Assembly (NCBI GenBank): GCA_040755755.1
Contig: JBFLZW010000024.1
Location: 5,388 to 69,387 of the forward strand
Source: a bacterium
GTDB taxonomy: Bacteria; SZUA-182; DTGQ01
Length of the DNA stretch: 64,000 nt
Reading direction: 5' to 3'
Part shown: in pieces, positions 40,691 through 49,821 of the stretch
How the letters are laid out: each line of letters begins with the position of its first letter
How positions within the stretch are numbered: position 1 is the stretch's first letter
Program-made: the position numbers and the translations under genes
Notes under the pieces: generated by a model
Told to the model about the DNA's origin: nothing
Database searches by the model: none
The model's input: only the letters and a program-made list of their open reading frames with translations

Positions 40691-42277
40691 TTACCCGAAT
40701 ATCCAGAGCCACCGCACTCTTTTATGCCGGTCTTTGGTGGTTTCAACTCCCAGCAGCCCGCCCAGAATAGCCCAATACGATCCTTTCCCCTTTGCCGATT
40801 TAGCGGAGTACAGGGGATTCAGCTCAAAAATGGAGAATTTATCCGTTCTGACCCTTCTGATCAGCCTCCAGAGAAACCTGAATTCCCAGCTATCCTCACC
40901 TGTTCGCTCATACGAGATCATTGCCCATGAGGAGCCGGTCTTCCGGGTATATTCTCCCTGATTTCGGTAGGAGAACAAAGGCCAGAGCAGGGTCAAGCGG
41001 AAAGCATCTTCTCTCTCGTTGCGGTCGTAGCTGTAGAGAGGAAAGATCGCATGCTGTCTTCGCCCTGGTCGCTGATGATACCTGATAAGGCTGACTTCCG
41101 GCGGATAAAGCCACAGTAAAGCTATATCCTTGTCCCGTCCTCTTTGCGCCCGGCCATAGAATGGCCACAGGTAGTATTCCCTGTCCACCCCTTTCTTCCG
41201 GCTGAAGTAGTAGGGCGGCAGCAGAGCCACAGAACCCATCGTAAGCTGCTCATCCGGGTTGTATCGGTGATAGTAAAACGGAAACAGCCAGGTGCGCCCT
41301 TCATCGCCATCCCGAATATTGCTGAAGAAGGGAAAGATGATATCCTGCCGGGACAATCCGCGGCTGCGGTCCCGAGTGTCCATGAATATGAAGGGGGCAA
41401 GGACGAACCGCCTGATATACCAGTTTCCCCTGCTGTGGACCCCATAGAAGGGAATAATATGGGTTAAGGTGTACTCTCTGTAGTGGACAGACGAATACAG
41501 GGGAAAAATCATGATCAGCCCGTAATCTTCAGCGCAGATTCGACAGAAGAATGGCAGTATCCTGATAGAGAAGGTTTTCGGCGACGTTTTCTCTCCCCTC
41601 CGGTACTTTCCCCGGGAAGAAAAACAATCCGTAAGGTCTGACTGGCTTTGGATATCTTCCGTTTGGTAATAAACAGAATACAGGGACGAAAAGGTCACCT
41701 CTCCACTCGGATACCTTGAAGAGCCGGGCAGGACTGCCTCGATCCCCATGTCCTCTCTCTCATCGGCAAGGGAAACCGTTATCAAGGTGCTCAGGTAACA
41801 GGCATGATACTTTCTCCTCATCGAGAAAGGTGTAACCAGCCGCAGGTATTTGCCCGATGGTTCACGGTTAGAGCCAGGGTGAAAAACCAGCCAGCGGGGG
41901 AAAGCTCCCGCTGCCTGATAGGGGTGCAAGTCTTTTCCATTCCGGGAAGTCGGAAAAACAACGCCGTGCTGCCGGTTTTCAGACTTTCCATACCACCCAT
42001 TCTCCTGCAGATCACTTTCCGGGGAAAAGAGCAGAGAACGCACATGGGAGCGGGTTTTCTCATTATCTTTCTTATGATCTCTCTCATAAGGGAAATACAG
42101 CCGCAGGGTATCGGTTTTAGCCGGGTCTTGAGCCTCCCGGTAGAGGATGAGAGGCCATGCAGATATCGGCGGCCATGAATTCTCCTGGGCTTTTGCAGGC
42201 TGCACAGGACAGAGAGAGCATACCGATGATGACATGAGCGCAATAGACACCAACATATTGGATAACAACACCTTCAT
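40691..42277 (-). CDS. exported repetitive beta-strand protein of unknown function
   Basis: 528 residues with a signal peptide (about 1-30, ending PAKA). After about residue 150 there are repeated short segments of the form LxP[FL][YF]xx (IIFPFFSNIRDGDEG, WLFPFYYHRYN, LWPFYGRAQRG, IFPLYSYDRNE, LLWPLFSYRNQ), about 30-45 residues apart. Such aromatic strand repeats suggest an outer-membrane barrel or propeller. No family is recognised. It is on the minus strand beside the decayed addiction genes; the 3' end lies 37 nt from the split small gene. Confidence 0.7.
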   Translation of the reverse strand: MKVLLSNMLVSIALMSSSVCSLCPVQPAKAQENSWPPISAWPLILYREAQDPAKTDTLRLYFPYERDHKKDNEKTRSHVRSLLFSPESDLQENGWYGKSENRQHGVVFPTSRNGKDLHPYQAAGAFPRWLVFHPGSNREPSGKYLRLVTPFSMRRKYHACYLSTLITVSLADEREDMGIEAVLPGSSRYPSGEVTFSSLYSVYYQTEDIQSQSDLTDCFSSRGKYRRGEKTSPKTFSIRILPFFCRICAEDYGLIMIFPLYSSVHYREYTLTHIIPFYGVHSRGNWYIRRFVLAPFIFMDTRDRSRGLSRQDIIFPFFSNIRDGDEGRTWLFPFYYHRYNPDEQLTMGSVALLPPYYFSRKKGVDREYYLWPFYGRAQRGRDKDIALLWLYPPEVSLIRYHQRPGRRQHAIFPLYSYDRNEREDAFRLTLLWPLFSYRNQGEYTRKTGSSWAMISYERTGEDSWEFRFLWRLIRRVRTDKFSIFELNPLYSAKSAKGKGSYWAILGGLLGVETTKDRHKRVRWLWIFG

Positions 42278-42326
42278 GATATTTCTCAGGGAAAATCAGT
42301 CGAGGAGGTCTTGAAATCCACTCACG

Positions 42327-42578
42327 TCATTCGTCTATGTCCCTTCTATGGCCAATCCTTAAAACCACTATATCTTCACCCTCAATGTCAAATATAACCC
42401 TATAGTCTCCTACCCTAAGCCTGAACGTTCCTATTTTGGGATTGATTAACTTACGAGCAAATTTAAAAGGCTCAGCAGCACATTCTTTGAGTTTCCTGGC
42501 AATTCGCTCTTGAATGTCTATCTCAATGCCCTTCAAGTCCTTCAAAGCTCTCTGGGTAAGATATATCTTATACATCAA
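42327..42578 (-). CDS. RelE/ParE-type toxin
   Basis: 83 residues: MMYKIYLTQRALKDLKGIEIDIQERIARKLKE ... KLINPKIGTFRLRVGDYRVIFDIEGEDIVVLRIGHRRDIDE. The FRLRVGDYRVIFDIE and VLRIGHRRDIDE segments are typical of RelE/ParE proteins, with the basic residues used by ribosome-dependent RNases. Its start overlaps the antitoxin gene end by 11 nt. It appears intact, unlike most neighbours. Confidence 0.9.
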   Translation of the reverse strand: MMYKIYLTQRALKDLKGIEIDIQERIARKLKECAAEPFKFARKLINPKIGTFRLRVGDYRVIFDIEGEDIVVLRIGHRRDIDE

Positions 42579-42765
42579 ATAAATCCTCGATCCGCTTTAC
42601 CCGACCCTGTCGATAATCTTCCCTTGCCTCTTCAATTGATTGCAAGTAGCTCTTACTCGAAAGTGCCAGGATGTCTTCAATATATTCTTCCATCGTCTCT
42701 TTAATTGTAGTTGATATCAAGTCTCTGAGCTCTTGAATAGTTAAGTCTTTTATCTTTGTTTCCAT
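42568..42765 (-). CDS. antitoxin of the RelE-type pair
   Basis: 65 residues from ATG 42765 (GAGG 11 nt upstream; a GTG four codons earlier overlaps the RBS). Mostly helical (METKIKDLTIQELRDLISTTIKETMEEYIEDI) with a C-terminal acidic and basic segment SIEEAREDYRQGRVKRIEDLF, as in RelB or Phd-like antitoxins of this kind. Overlaps the toxin start. Confidence 0.85.
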   Translation of the reverse strand: METKIKDLTIQELRDLISTTIKETMEEYIEDILALSSKSYLQSIEEAREDYRQGRVKRIEDLFDV

Positions 42766-42954
42766 GAATAGGGGCACCTCATAATTTCCTTATTTCCTGC
42801 TTATTGAATCTTACTTTGATATTTTAGCCTAATCGGGTTTATCTTACAACAAGCAAATCCCATAAGTTCAGGGCAATTCGTAAAGTTAACAGCTGTAACA
42901 GGACCAGAGTATAGTCTATAATGGTTATGACCAATAATGCTTAGGGAGAAAAAA

Positions 42955-43255
42955 ATGACCAATACCGAATACGGGCCGGTTCCGGAAGCTCTGCGGGGAG
43001 ACGTCAACCGGGCTGTCAGTATCCTGAAAAACGGAGGGTGTTCCGAGATATTCATTTTCGGTTCTGCGGTATCAGGAAAGATCAGACCTGAATCAGACAT
43101 CGACCTGGCTGTCCGGGGATGTTCCCAGGGCCTTTTTTTTCACCTATTGGGCAAACTTCTTCTGGAGTTGGATCAGCCCGCTGATCAACCTGGATACTCA
43201 AGATGCTTTCACTCAGTACCTGCAAAAGGAAGAAGAGCTTTTCCGGATCGGTTGA
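42955..43255 (+). pseudogene. nucleotidyltransferase (MNT-like) with a frameshift
   Basis: Starts at ATG 42955 with AGGGAG 6 nt upstream. It encodes IFIFGSAVSGKIRPESDIDLAV, the Pol-beta nucleotidyltransferase motif, and GKLLLELDQPAD. The natural continuation INLDTQDAFTQYLQKEEELFRIG* is in a different frame from about 43190, ending at TGA 43253-43255. A loss of five bases between CTGAT copies would explain it. The product would lack the C-terminal helix. Together with the next gene it belonged to an addiction-type pair. Confidence 0.8.
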
Positions 43256-43324
43256 GAAGATCATTGCTCAAATACGTTATAAAACCGAAAGTGGTAACCT
43301 GCCTGATAACTCAAGGAGGAAGTA

Positions 43325-43570
43325 ATGACTCAAACAGAAATCCTGGAAGAGCTCAAGAAGCTCACACCCCCAGAGCGTCTCACTATTATTGAAGCCGCCT
43401 TACATCTGATCCGTGAAGATCTTCTGTACGCAGAGCCCCCCCGACCCAGCCAGAGAGGAAACGACAATTGTCCGCAGCGGCTGAAGCGTTACTGCCGGAC
43501 TATTCAGCAGATAAGGAATTAACTATTTTCACGAATCTCGACCATGAGGATTTTCATGGATATGAGGAGA
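43325..43570 (+). pseudogene. PemI-like antitoxin with a C-run frameshift and lost 3' end
   Basis: ATG 43325 follows AAGGAGG. It encodes MTQTEILEELKKLTPPERLTIIEAALHLIREDLLYAEP, then the frame breaks at a run of seven C. With eight C the frame would continue PTQPERKRQLSAAAEALLPDYSADKELTIFTNLDHEDFHGYEE, the usual antitoxin C-terminus. After about 43570 the sequence runs into the end of the convergent glycosyltransferase gene, so the stop and any toxin gene are lost. The junction marks a rearrangement. Confidence 0.8.
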
Positions 43571-43581
43571 AATCCGGCTCA

Positions 43582-44796
43582 TTAATTTGGATCCGGCTTT
43601 TTCCCCAGGCACTCCCCGTATACCTCCTGTATCTTTTTAATCCATCCATCCACGGCAAAGCGTGCCCGAATCTTTTTCCGGGCTGCACTTCCAAGCTTTC
43701 CGGCCAGAAGCGGATCGGTCAGCACCCGCGCAAGACTTTCAGCCATCCCGGCCATATCCCCCGGATTGACCAGCAGGCCATCTATGCCCTGCTCCAGCAG
43801 GGCACCCACTCCACCCACCCGCATTGAAACTACCGGCAGGCCAAAGGCCATAGCCTCAAGGAGGGCCAGAGGCGTCCCTTCCGTGCGGGAGGTAATGGCC
43901 AGCACATCGAGAGCCTGGTAAATGCTGCCCATGTCGGCCTGAAATCCGAGAAAACAGACCTGCCGGGCAATGCCCAGCTCTCCGGCCTGCCTCTCAAGAT
44001 ATGGCCTCAGCGGTCCCTCCCCCACTATCCAGCACACAAGCTTAGGCAGGCGGGGAATAAGCAGACTCACAACGGTCAATAAATCAGCCGGATTTTTTTC
44101 CGGGCTCAGGCGGCCCACAAAGCCAATCACCAGAGCATCCGGATCACAGCCAAACTGCCTCCTGGTGTGCTGCCGCCCGGCAGCCACCACCCTGCCTGCT
44201 GCCAGAGGAGAAGCCCGATCTTCCTCCCCTAGCGGAATCCTGACCGCATTTTGCAATACCCTGATTTTGCCGGGCTTGATGCCCCTCTGCCTGATGAGGC
44301 GATCCTTGATCTCTTCCGAGACTGCGATGATGGCATCAAAAAAGGGCAGTATCCGGCGCTGAATTCCCTCATATCCCTGCACCTTGCGGTCGGTGGCTGT
44401 CCATCCATGCAGGGTGGTGATTACCGGAATCCTGGCTGCCCGTGCACACAGCAGCCCCACGATATCGGAGCGGTAGCCGTGAGTGTGAAGAAGGTGAATC
44501 CGCTCCGCCTTCAGGTAGCGGAAAAGCTGAGCCAGATTAGCCCAGTCAAAGGTAAAGCGCATGGGAAAGACGATATGCGGATACCTGTGGTCCCTCACCT
44601 GCCGCAAAAAAACATTGTCCGGCCTTCTGACCCAGATGAATATGCCCAGGGATGAGGTAAAATGGCTTTCCTCCTCCCCTCCCCTTCCTATCGACTCCTG
44701 GATTGACAGGACCACCCGTTCAGCACCGCCCAGGGTGGCGGGAGCGATCAGTTGCAGAACCCTGATCTGCCCCTCCCCGCTGTCCTTCTTCTCCAC
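43582..44796 (-). CDS. family 4 glycosyltransferase
   Basis: 404 residues from GTG 44796, chosen because GAGGAGG stands 4-5 nt before it and the GT-B fold begins soon after (IRVLQLIAPATLGGAERVVLSI); an upstream ATG overlaps the preceding gene. Donor-site motifs IGFVGRLSPEKNPADLL, WIVGEGPLRP and the EX7E region SRTEGTPLALLEAMAFGLPVVSM are complete. Retaining GT4 enzyme acting in EPS repeat-unit assembly. It follows the ATP-grasp gene by 22 nt, in one minus-strand operon. Confidence 0.9.
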   Translation of the reverse strand: MEKKDSGEGQIRVLQLIAPATLGGAERVVLSIQESIGRGGEEESHFTSSLGIFIWVRRPDNVFLRQVRDHRYPHIVFPMRFTFDWANLAQLFRYLKAERIHLLHTHGYRSDIVGLLCARAARIPVITTLHGWTATDRKVQGYEGIQRRILPFFDAIIAVSEEIKDRLIRQRGIKPGKIRVLQNAVRIPLGEEDRASPLAAGRVVAAGRQHTRRQFGCDPDALVIGFVGRLSPEKNPADLLTVVSLLIPRLPKLVCWIVGEGPLRPYLERQAGELGIARQVCFLGFQADMGSIYQALDVLAITSRTEGTPLALLEAMAFGLPVVSMRVGGVGALLEQGIDGLLVNPGDMAGMAESLARVLTDPLLAGKLGSAARKKIRARFAVDGWIKKIQEVYGECLGKKPDPN

Positions 44797-44818
44797 CCTT
44801 CCTCCTCGAATTTCCCCC

Positions 44819-46015
44819 CTACTCCCAGACCCCTTGCAGGGAGTCATGAGGCCGAAGGGTAAGGGAGCGCTGTTTGACTATCCGTCTCAGGCTGTCTGCA
44901 AAAAACACCAGCGGAGGCAGGGGGTCGGTCAGGCACAGGTCATCGAAATGGCTGTCAGCTTTCCCGATCCGGCCATAGGTTTTCAAGGCATTGATCTTCT
45001 GTCCAGGCTGCCGGAAAGCCTCCCAGAAGGCCCGCAATTCCCCCCAGAACCAGCGGGACTGAATGCCCGTGGGGTGATCAAGGACCGGGTCCGTATCCCC
45101 ATAGGCTGCTATCTGGTACATCAGGCAGGGAAAATCCACACCGGAAATCACCGCCAGGTGGGTAGCACTCCAAAAGCGCGGATTAACGTCCAGAAGATAC
45201 GGCACTCCGGACCCCTCGTGCACGGCAAAGTCTGCCTGACAGACACCATGCCATTCCAGGGCTTCGAGGAGCCTCTGCAGGCAGGTTTCGGCATCCTTGT
45301 GCCGGTCACTGACCCGCAGGGTAGCCACTCCTCCCCGCAAGGGGTAATTTCTCACCTGCCGGTAGGTGAACCGTGCCCGCATCTTTCCCCGGCAAAACAG
45401 CATGGCAACACAGTAGATCGATCCCGGTATATGCTCCTGTACCAGGAAGCGGTCCCGCGAAAGCCCATAGGGAAGATCAGCCTGCGTCCACCGTCTCAAC
45501 AGTTCCCCGGAGGATGCAACCTGAGTTATTCCCCAGGCACCTCCGCCCTGCCGCGGCTTCAGCCAGAGCGGATATGTGATTTCCTTCAGCCAGGGGTAAT
45601 GAGAAGGCTGGCCGGTGAGAAAAGCGGTGCGGGGGGCAGGTATTCCCAGTTTACTGGCCAGTTCATACAGTCGCTGCTTATCGTGAACCATGAGGATCTT
45701 TTCATATTCGGGAATGACCAGATGAAAATGGGGTTTGAACCTGGCCTGATGCCGGGCGATCAGGAAAGTCTCCTCGTAAATCGGCAGCAGAAAGCGGCAT
45801 CCTTCCCTCCGGCCATTCTCGATCAGAGAGGCAATACACTCCTCCGGCTTGCGAAACGGCGAAGGATAACGAAAATGCCCCCTGGAATACCGGGAGGAAA
45901 AACACATGGCCCAGGGGATGAAATCAGCCGTACAGACAGGGATACCCCGGCAGCCAAGACTCCTCAGGGCTGCATAAGCGATCCGGTTTTGGGCATTGGT
46001 GATCAGAACGCGCAT
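44819..46015 (-). CDS. ATP-grasp ligase of the EPS locus
   Basis: 398 residues: N-terminal preATP-grasp (MRVLITNAQNRIAYAALRSL), then the ATP-binding half (YPLWLKPRQGGGAWGITQV ... FLVQEHIPGSIYCVAMLF) and the metal site LLDVNPRFWSATHLAVISG with conserved Asn and Arg. ATP-grasp proteins join a carboxylate to an amine or thiol through an acyl phosphate. In capsule loci they may attach amino acids to sugars. Together with the PLP decarboxylase and the asparagine-synthase-like genes this suggests amino-acid or amide substituents on the polysaccharide; inference only. Ends in TAG. Confidence 0.85.
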   Translation of the reverse strand: MRVLITNAQNRIAYAALRSLGCRGIPVCTADFIPWAMCFSSRYSRGHFRYPSPFRKPEECIASLIENGRREGCRFLLPIYEETFLIARHQARFKPHFHLVIPEYEKILMVHDKQRLYELASKLGIPAPRTAFLTGQPSHYPWLKEITYPLWLKPRQGGGAWGITQVASSGELLRRWTQADLPYGLSRDRFLVQEHIPGSIYCVAMLFCRGKMRARFTYRQVRNYPLRGGVATLRVSDRHKDAETCLQRLLEALEWHGVCQADFAVHEGSGVPYLLDVNPRFWSATHLAVISGVDFPCLMYQIAAYGDTDPVLDHPTGIQSRWFWGELRAFWEAFRQPGQKINALKTYGRIGKADSHFDDLCLTDPLPPLVFFADSLRRIVKQRSLTLRPHDSLQGVWE

Positions 46016-46025
46016 TGTAAAAAAA

Positions 46026-46041
46026 GTGGTCAGTGGTCAGT
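46026..46041. repeat. CAGTGGT heptamer fragment
   Basis: GTGGTCAGTGGTCAGT, the second half of the heptamer repeat family also seen at 15171-15239 and 21767-21896, in the 58-nt gap between the ATP-grasp and PLP decarboxylase genes. Confidence 0.7.
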
Positions 46042-46073
46042 AAAGACAGTAGCAGGTGATCAGTGCCGATAAC

Positions 46074-47429
46074 TTACAAAACATCCATACCGATCATATA
46101 CTCATGGGTTTCCCGGTGCCGCAGGACGCTGGTCGTGCCATCATGCACGGCCACCACTGCAGCCCGCGGGAAGGAGAAGTTGGTTGAAAACTGGGTAAAA
46201 TAGGCACCCGCATCCATAATTGCCAGAATATCCCCGGCCTGGAGGAAGGGAAGATGAATGCTCCGAAAGACCCAGTCCCCGGGTGAGCACAACCGGCCAA
46301 CCACAAAATATTCCTGCCGGACCGGGTCGTTCAGTTTATTGGCCACAAAAGCGGTATGATATTCATGGTCCAGGGGGTAAGTGGTCGTAAACCTTCCGCC
46401 GTCGGTAATGGCAAATACCCTGCCCTTCTTCCCCCGCTGCTTGATTCCGTTGACCATCAGAAGCAGCACCTGGGCATCACTGGTAATGATCCTTCCCGGC
46501 TCCAGGCAAAGGACCGGGGGATCGAGCCCAAAGCGCTCACAACCCTTGACGAGCTCTGCCAGAATTTGCCTGGCCATATCCTCGATCGGCTGGCACTCTC
46601 CGTCCTGCGGCGGTCTCAAAGGGCGGTTCCATAAGCGGTAGCGCAGGGCTTCCCAATGGGAGAGCCCCTTGACTGTCGGCACCCCGAAGCCTCCTCCAAG
46701 ATCGATGGATCGGATCACGATACCATGACTTTGCCTGATTTTTGCGGCAAACCGCAGCAGGTCGAGGCAGGCCCGGATATGTCCCCCCGCTCCTGTGGCC
46801 CGGGTGGTGATATGACACATCAGGCCGGTGCAGGCCAGGTGCGGGGAGCGGCTGATAAAATCTATGGCCTGATCAGCCTGGCCGTCCTCGATTCCCAGGC
46901 CGAATTGGGAATTCCAGCCAACCCGAGGGCAAATCCGGATTCCGATTTCACACCCCGAGCCAAGCTCTTTGGCCACAGCTTCAATCTGTTTCAGTTCCTC
47001 AAGGGAGTCCGCGTTGATCCTCACGCCGAACCGAAGAGCCAGCTTTATGCTTTCCGGGGATTTGTTCAGCCCGTTGTAGATAATACGGCCGGGATCAACT
47101 CCCATTCGCAGGGCCAGCCACAATTCATAGGGAGAAATGACCTCGGCCCCCAGCCCTTCTTCCCCCTCCCCTCCCCGGTGCAGGAGTTTCAGCACCCCGG
47201 GGATGCCATTCGATTTGTATGAATAGCAGATGTGCACCCCCGGCTCATATCCGGCGAAGGCCTCTTTGAAGCGCCTGATGTTGCTCTTGAGCCTTTTCTC
47301 ATGAACGACGTGAAGGGGAGTGCCGAATTCCCCGGCCAGATCCAGACAGTTTACGCCGTCAATCAGAAGCACGCCCTGCCGGTTCGTCAGCCCCCAGTCC
47401 TCAACCCGCGGCCCTTTCGATGGGTTCAT
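46074..47429 (-). CDS. PLP-dependent fold-type III decarboxylase (DAP/ornithine decarboxylase family)
   Basis: 451 residues. The PLP lysine lies in CYSYKSN near residue 72. The alanine-racemase-like barrel includes VISPYELWLALRMG, YNGLNKS, IDLGGGFGVP and EPGRII, then the C-terminal domain. It resembles the exosortase-A-associated decarboxylases found in EPS loci rather than canonical LysA. It could decarboxylate an amino-acid precursor for the polysaccharide. GGAGAG lies 7 nt before the ATG. Its start overlaps the end of the O-antigen ligase gene by 29 nt. Confidence 0.88.
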   Translation of the reverse strand: MNPSKGPRVEDWGLTNRQGVLLIDGVNCLDLAGEFGTPLHVVHEKRLKSNIRRFKEAFAGYEPGVHICYSYKSNGIPGVLKLLHRGGEGEEGLGAEVISPYELWLALRMGVDPGRIIYNGLNKSPESIKLALRFGVRINADSLEELKQIEAVAKELGSGCEIGIRICPRVGWNSQFGLGIEDGQADQAIDFISRSPHLACTGLMCHITTRATGAGGHIRACLDLLRFAAKIRQSHGIVIRSIDLGGGFGVPTVKGLSHWEALRYRLWNRPLRPPQDGECQPIEDMARQILAELVKGCERFGLDPPVLCLEPGRIITSDAQVLLLMVNGIKQRGKKGRVFAITDGGRFTTTYPLDHEYHTAFVANKLNDPVRQEYFVVGRLCSPGDWVFRSIHLPFLQAGDILAIMDAGAYFTQFSTNFSFPRAAVVAVHDGTTSVLRHRETHEYMIGMDVL

Positions 47430-48645
47430 CTCTGTGCTCTCCTTCCCGGTTCCCCGCCTGGCGGCGGAGAATGCCTGAAACAGCCAGAAAGAGGTAGGGG
47501 AAGACCGAATAGGCCTGCGAGAGAAAGAAGCCGCAGACCAGGAAGCCGGTCAATCCCAGGGAAAACATCTCGGAAAGATGCTGGATGTCAATATCAGAGG
47601 CTGCCAGGGCACGGCACTTGGTTTCCCGGAAATTCCGCAGGCTCAAGGAGATCAGGAACAGGAAAACCAGAAAGCCTCCGATACCTGTCTCTGTTCCGAC
47701 CTGGAGAAAGCTGTTGTGGGCTACCTTCCAGGACCGGTCATATACGTTGCCGAGCCTGCCGAATTTTCCCCGGTCCAGGGCCCGTCCATAGGCGGTGGAA
47801 AAACAGTCCACTCCCACTCCCAGCCAGGGATGTTCAGCGAACATCTTCAATCCTCTCCCCCAGATCACTTCTCTCATGGAGCCGCGGTCTTCGCGGGAGA
47901 AAATAGTCTGGATGCGCTTCCAGTACTGGCTGCTGGCCAGACCGGCCAGGGTAAGGGTCAGAAGAAGGATAATCACTCCCCTGGCCCATTTTTGCCCGCT
48001 CCGTTTGTCCTTCGAGGGATTGCCGACCATAAAGGCCAGGATAATGGCCACCAGGCCAAGGAACCCTCCCCGCGACTGGGTGAGCAGAAAGGCGGACAGC
48101 ACAATGGCGCCGGCCCCGGCCAGAACCGCCTTCTGAACGCTCCCTCCCTCGAGAAAAAAGTACAGGAGGAAGGGAAAGGATATGACCAGGACCATAGCCA
48201 GATCATTGGGATCATACATGGTGCCGACACTGATCCGCTCGGTCTGGGCCCTCAGTTGTATGCTGGCCAGAGAGATCATGACCGCGCTCAGGACAATCAC
48301 CCAGGCAAGCTTGCGGATATCCCTGGGCGTGATCAGAATCCGGCAGAGGATCAGGAAATAGATGACCAGCTTGAAAAAGTCCTCCTTCAAAAATTCCAGA
48401 CTCTGCCGCGGATAGACGCCAAACAGGCCGGATGCGGCCATGAGAAAAACAAGGACCAGAAAGGCTAAAACTTCCGGCGTCTTGAAAATATTCCGGTTGA
48501 CCTTCTTTTTAATGTTCAATACATAGAGCACAAGAGTAAGGAGGGCCGCGATCTTCCCCGGATGCAGATGAAACAGAAGATCGGGGAAGATATCCTGAGG
48601 CCGGCCGATCATAACCAGGGTCCAGAGGTAGAAAGAGAGCATCAT
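47401..48645 (-). CDS. O-antigen ligase/polymerase family membrane protein
   Basis: 414 residues from ATG 48645, which overlaps the CapA stop in TGATG; a further upstream frame of 100 codons is only antisense-like noise in the CapA gene. About ten membrane helices, a periplasmic region with the conserved RGG (LLTQSRGGFLGLVAIIL) and GVGVDCFSTAYGR ... HNSFLQVGTETGIGGFLVF, the signature of Wzy/WaaL proteins. It polymerises or ligates polysaccharide repeat units at the outer face of the inner membrane. Coupled to capA upstream and the PLP decarboxylase downstream. Confidence 0.88.
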   Translation of the reverse strand: MMLSFYLWTLVMIGRPQDIFPDLLFHLHPGKIAALLTLVLYVLNIKKKVNRNIFKTPEVLAFLVLVFLMAASGLFGVYPRQSLEFLKEDFFKLVIYFLILCRILITPRDIRKLAWVIVLSAVMISLASIQLRAQTERISVGTMYDPNDLAMVLVISFPFLLYFFLEGGSVQKAVLAGAGAIVLSAFLLTQSRGGFLGLVAIILAFMVGNPSKDKRSGQKWARGVIILLLTLTLAGLASSQYWKRIQTIFSREDRGSMREVIWGRGLKMFAEHPWLGVGVDCFSTAYGRALDRGKFGRLGNVYDRSWKVAHNSFLQVGTETGIGGFLVFLFLISLSLRNFRETKCRALAASDIDIQHLSEMFSLGLTGFLVCGFFLSQAYSVFPYLFLAVSGILRRQAGNREGEHRDEPIERAAG

Positions 48646-49796
48646 CAGGGCTTTTGGGATCCCCGGAAAAATCCAGACCGCACCAGGCAGGGTAAAAGAC
48701 CCAGCAGCCAGCGCCGGTTTTCCCCTGTCCTGGCCAGGAAACTCAGCCGCCGAAACACTCCCGCCAACCCCTCTTCCCAGTAAATGACCTTCAGGAAGGC
48801 CCATTGGATACCTAATGTATGCCAGCAGGCATTCGCCCAGAACCGGTCCAGAAGGTCGAACCGGCCAAGGGGCAGGGAAATCGCCCGAAGATAGTGCAGG
48901 AATTCCTGCCGGTCTTCGCCGGTGAAGGGCACAGGCTGATGGCAACGATTGATCCGTACCGGCAAAACTTCAGCCTCCCGGACGTTGTGCCGGCCGCAAC
49001 GAAGACGCAGGATAAAGCTTCGATCCATGTGAGGGCGCTCAGCGGCATAGCTGTTCCCCCAGACCGGGAAAACGAAGCTTCCCAGGCTGTAGGCGATCAG
49101 CCCCTGACGGTAGCGCTCTATCCCCTGCGGCACATGCGGATGATGCGCAAGGACCAGGTCCGCCCCGGCATCGATGAGCTGCCGTGAAAGCCGGACCCGC
49201 CAGGGAGCGGGGTAAGCCACAAATTCAAGGTCTGCATGCAGGGAGATAACCACGATATCGACCTGCTGACGCAGGGAATCGATATCCTCAAGGAGGTATT
49301 TTTTCCTGATCGGGGCCACTCCGGGACGATTGGGCTGTGCAGATTGTCCGGTATCATCGGCATAGGCCAGGAAGCCGATCCGCTTTCTCCGCACGGTCAG
49401 GATGGCCGGTTTTCTGGCTTCGGCCAGATTCCCCCCGCACCCTGCGGTCATAATTCCCTGACCTTTCAGAAAGCTCAGGGTATCCCGGCAGGCCGGGGCA
49501 CCAAAATCCATGATATGGTTATTGGCTGTACTGAGCACGCGAAATCCTGTCCGTCCCAGGCCCTCGCCGTAGGAAGCGGGGGCCTTGAAGTCGAGATGGT
49601 TCGCCTTGAGGGGCGTTTTTTCATCATGCAGGACCATCTCCAGATTGCCAAAAACCAGATCCGCACTGCGCAGGATCGGACCACAGGGGGCAAAAGGGAA
49701 ATCTGTTCCAAACCGCTGGATGGAATCCCGCACCCCCATCCCCAGGCAAATATCCCCTACAGCCACAAGACTGATTGAATCAGAATCCCTTCCCAC
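48645..49796 (-). CDS. CapA-family metallophosphoesterase-like protein
   Basis: 383 residues from a GTG start. The PGA_cap fold begins SLVAVGDICLGMGV and contains GNLEMVLHD, ANNHIMDFG, FLAYADDTG and HHPHVPQGIE, as in CapA/PgsA proteins. Such proteins take part in poly-gamma-glutamate or polysaccharide capsule biogenesis; the active-site metal ligands of calcineurin-like enzymes are partly kept. No signal peptide, unlike Bacillus CapA. Overlaps the ligase start by one base in TGATG. Confidence 0.87.
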   Translation of the reverse strand: MGRDSDSISLVAVGDICLGMGVRDSIQRFGTDFPFAPCGPILRSADLVFGNLEMVLHDEKTPLKANHLDFKAPASYGEGLGRTGFRVLSTANNHIMDFGAPACRDTLSFLKGQGIMTAGCGGNLAEARKPAILTVRRKRIGFLAYADDTGQSAQPNRPGVAPIRKKYLLEDIDSLRQQVDIVVISLHADLEFVAYPAPWRVRLSRQLIDAGADLVLAHHPHVPQGIERYRQGLIAYSLGSFVFPVWGNSYAAERPHMDRSFILRLRCGRHNVREAEVLPVRINRCHQPVPFTGEDRQEFLHYLRAISLPLGRFDLLDRFWANACWHTLGIQWAFLKVIYWEEGLAGVFRRLSFLARTGENRRWLLGLLPCLVRSGFFRGSQKP

Positions 49797-49821
49797 AGGT
49801 GATTATAACAGAACCAACTCT

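Noticed and set aside
48646-48945. 100-codon N-terminal extension of the O-antigen ligase
   Set aside because: It lies wholly within the CapA gene in another frame, has no membrane or family signal, and the ATG at 48645 couples to the CapA stop.
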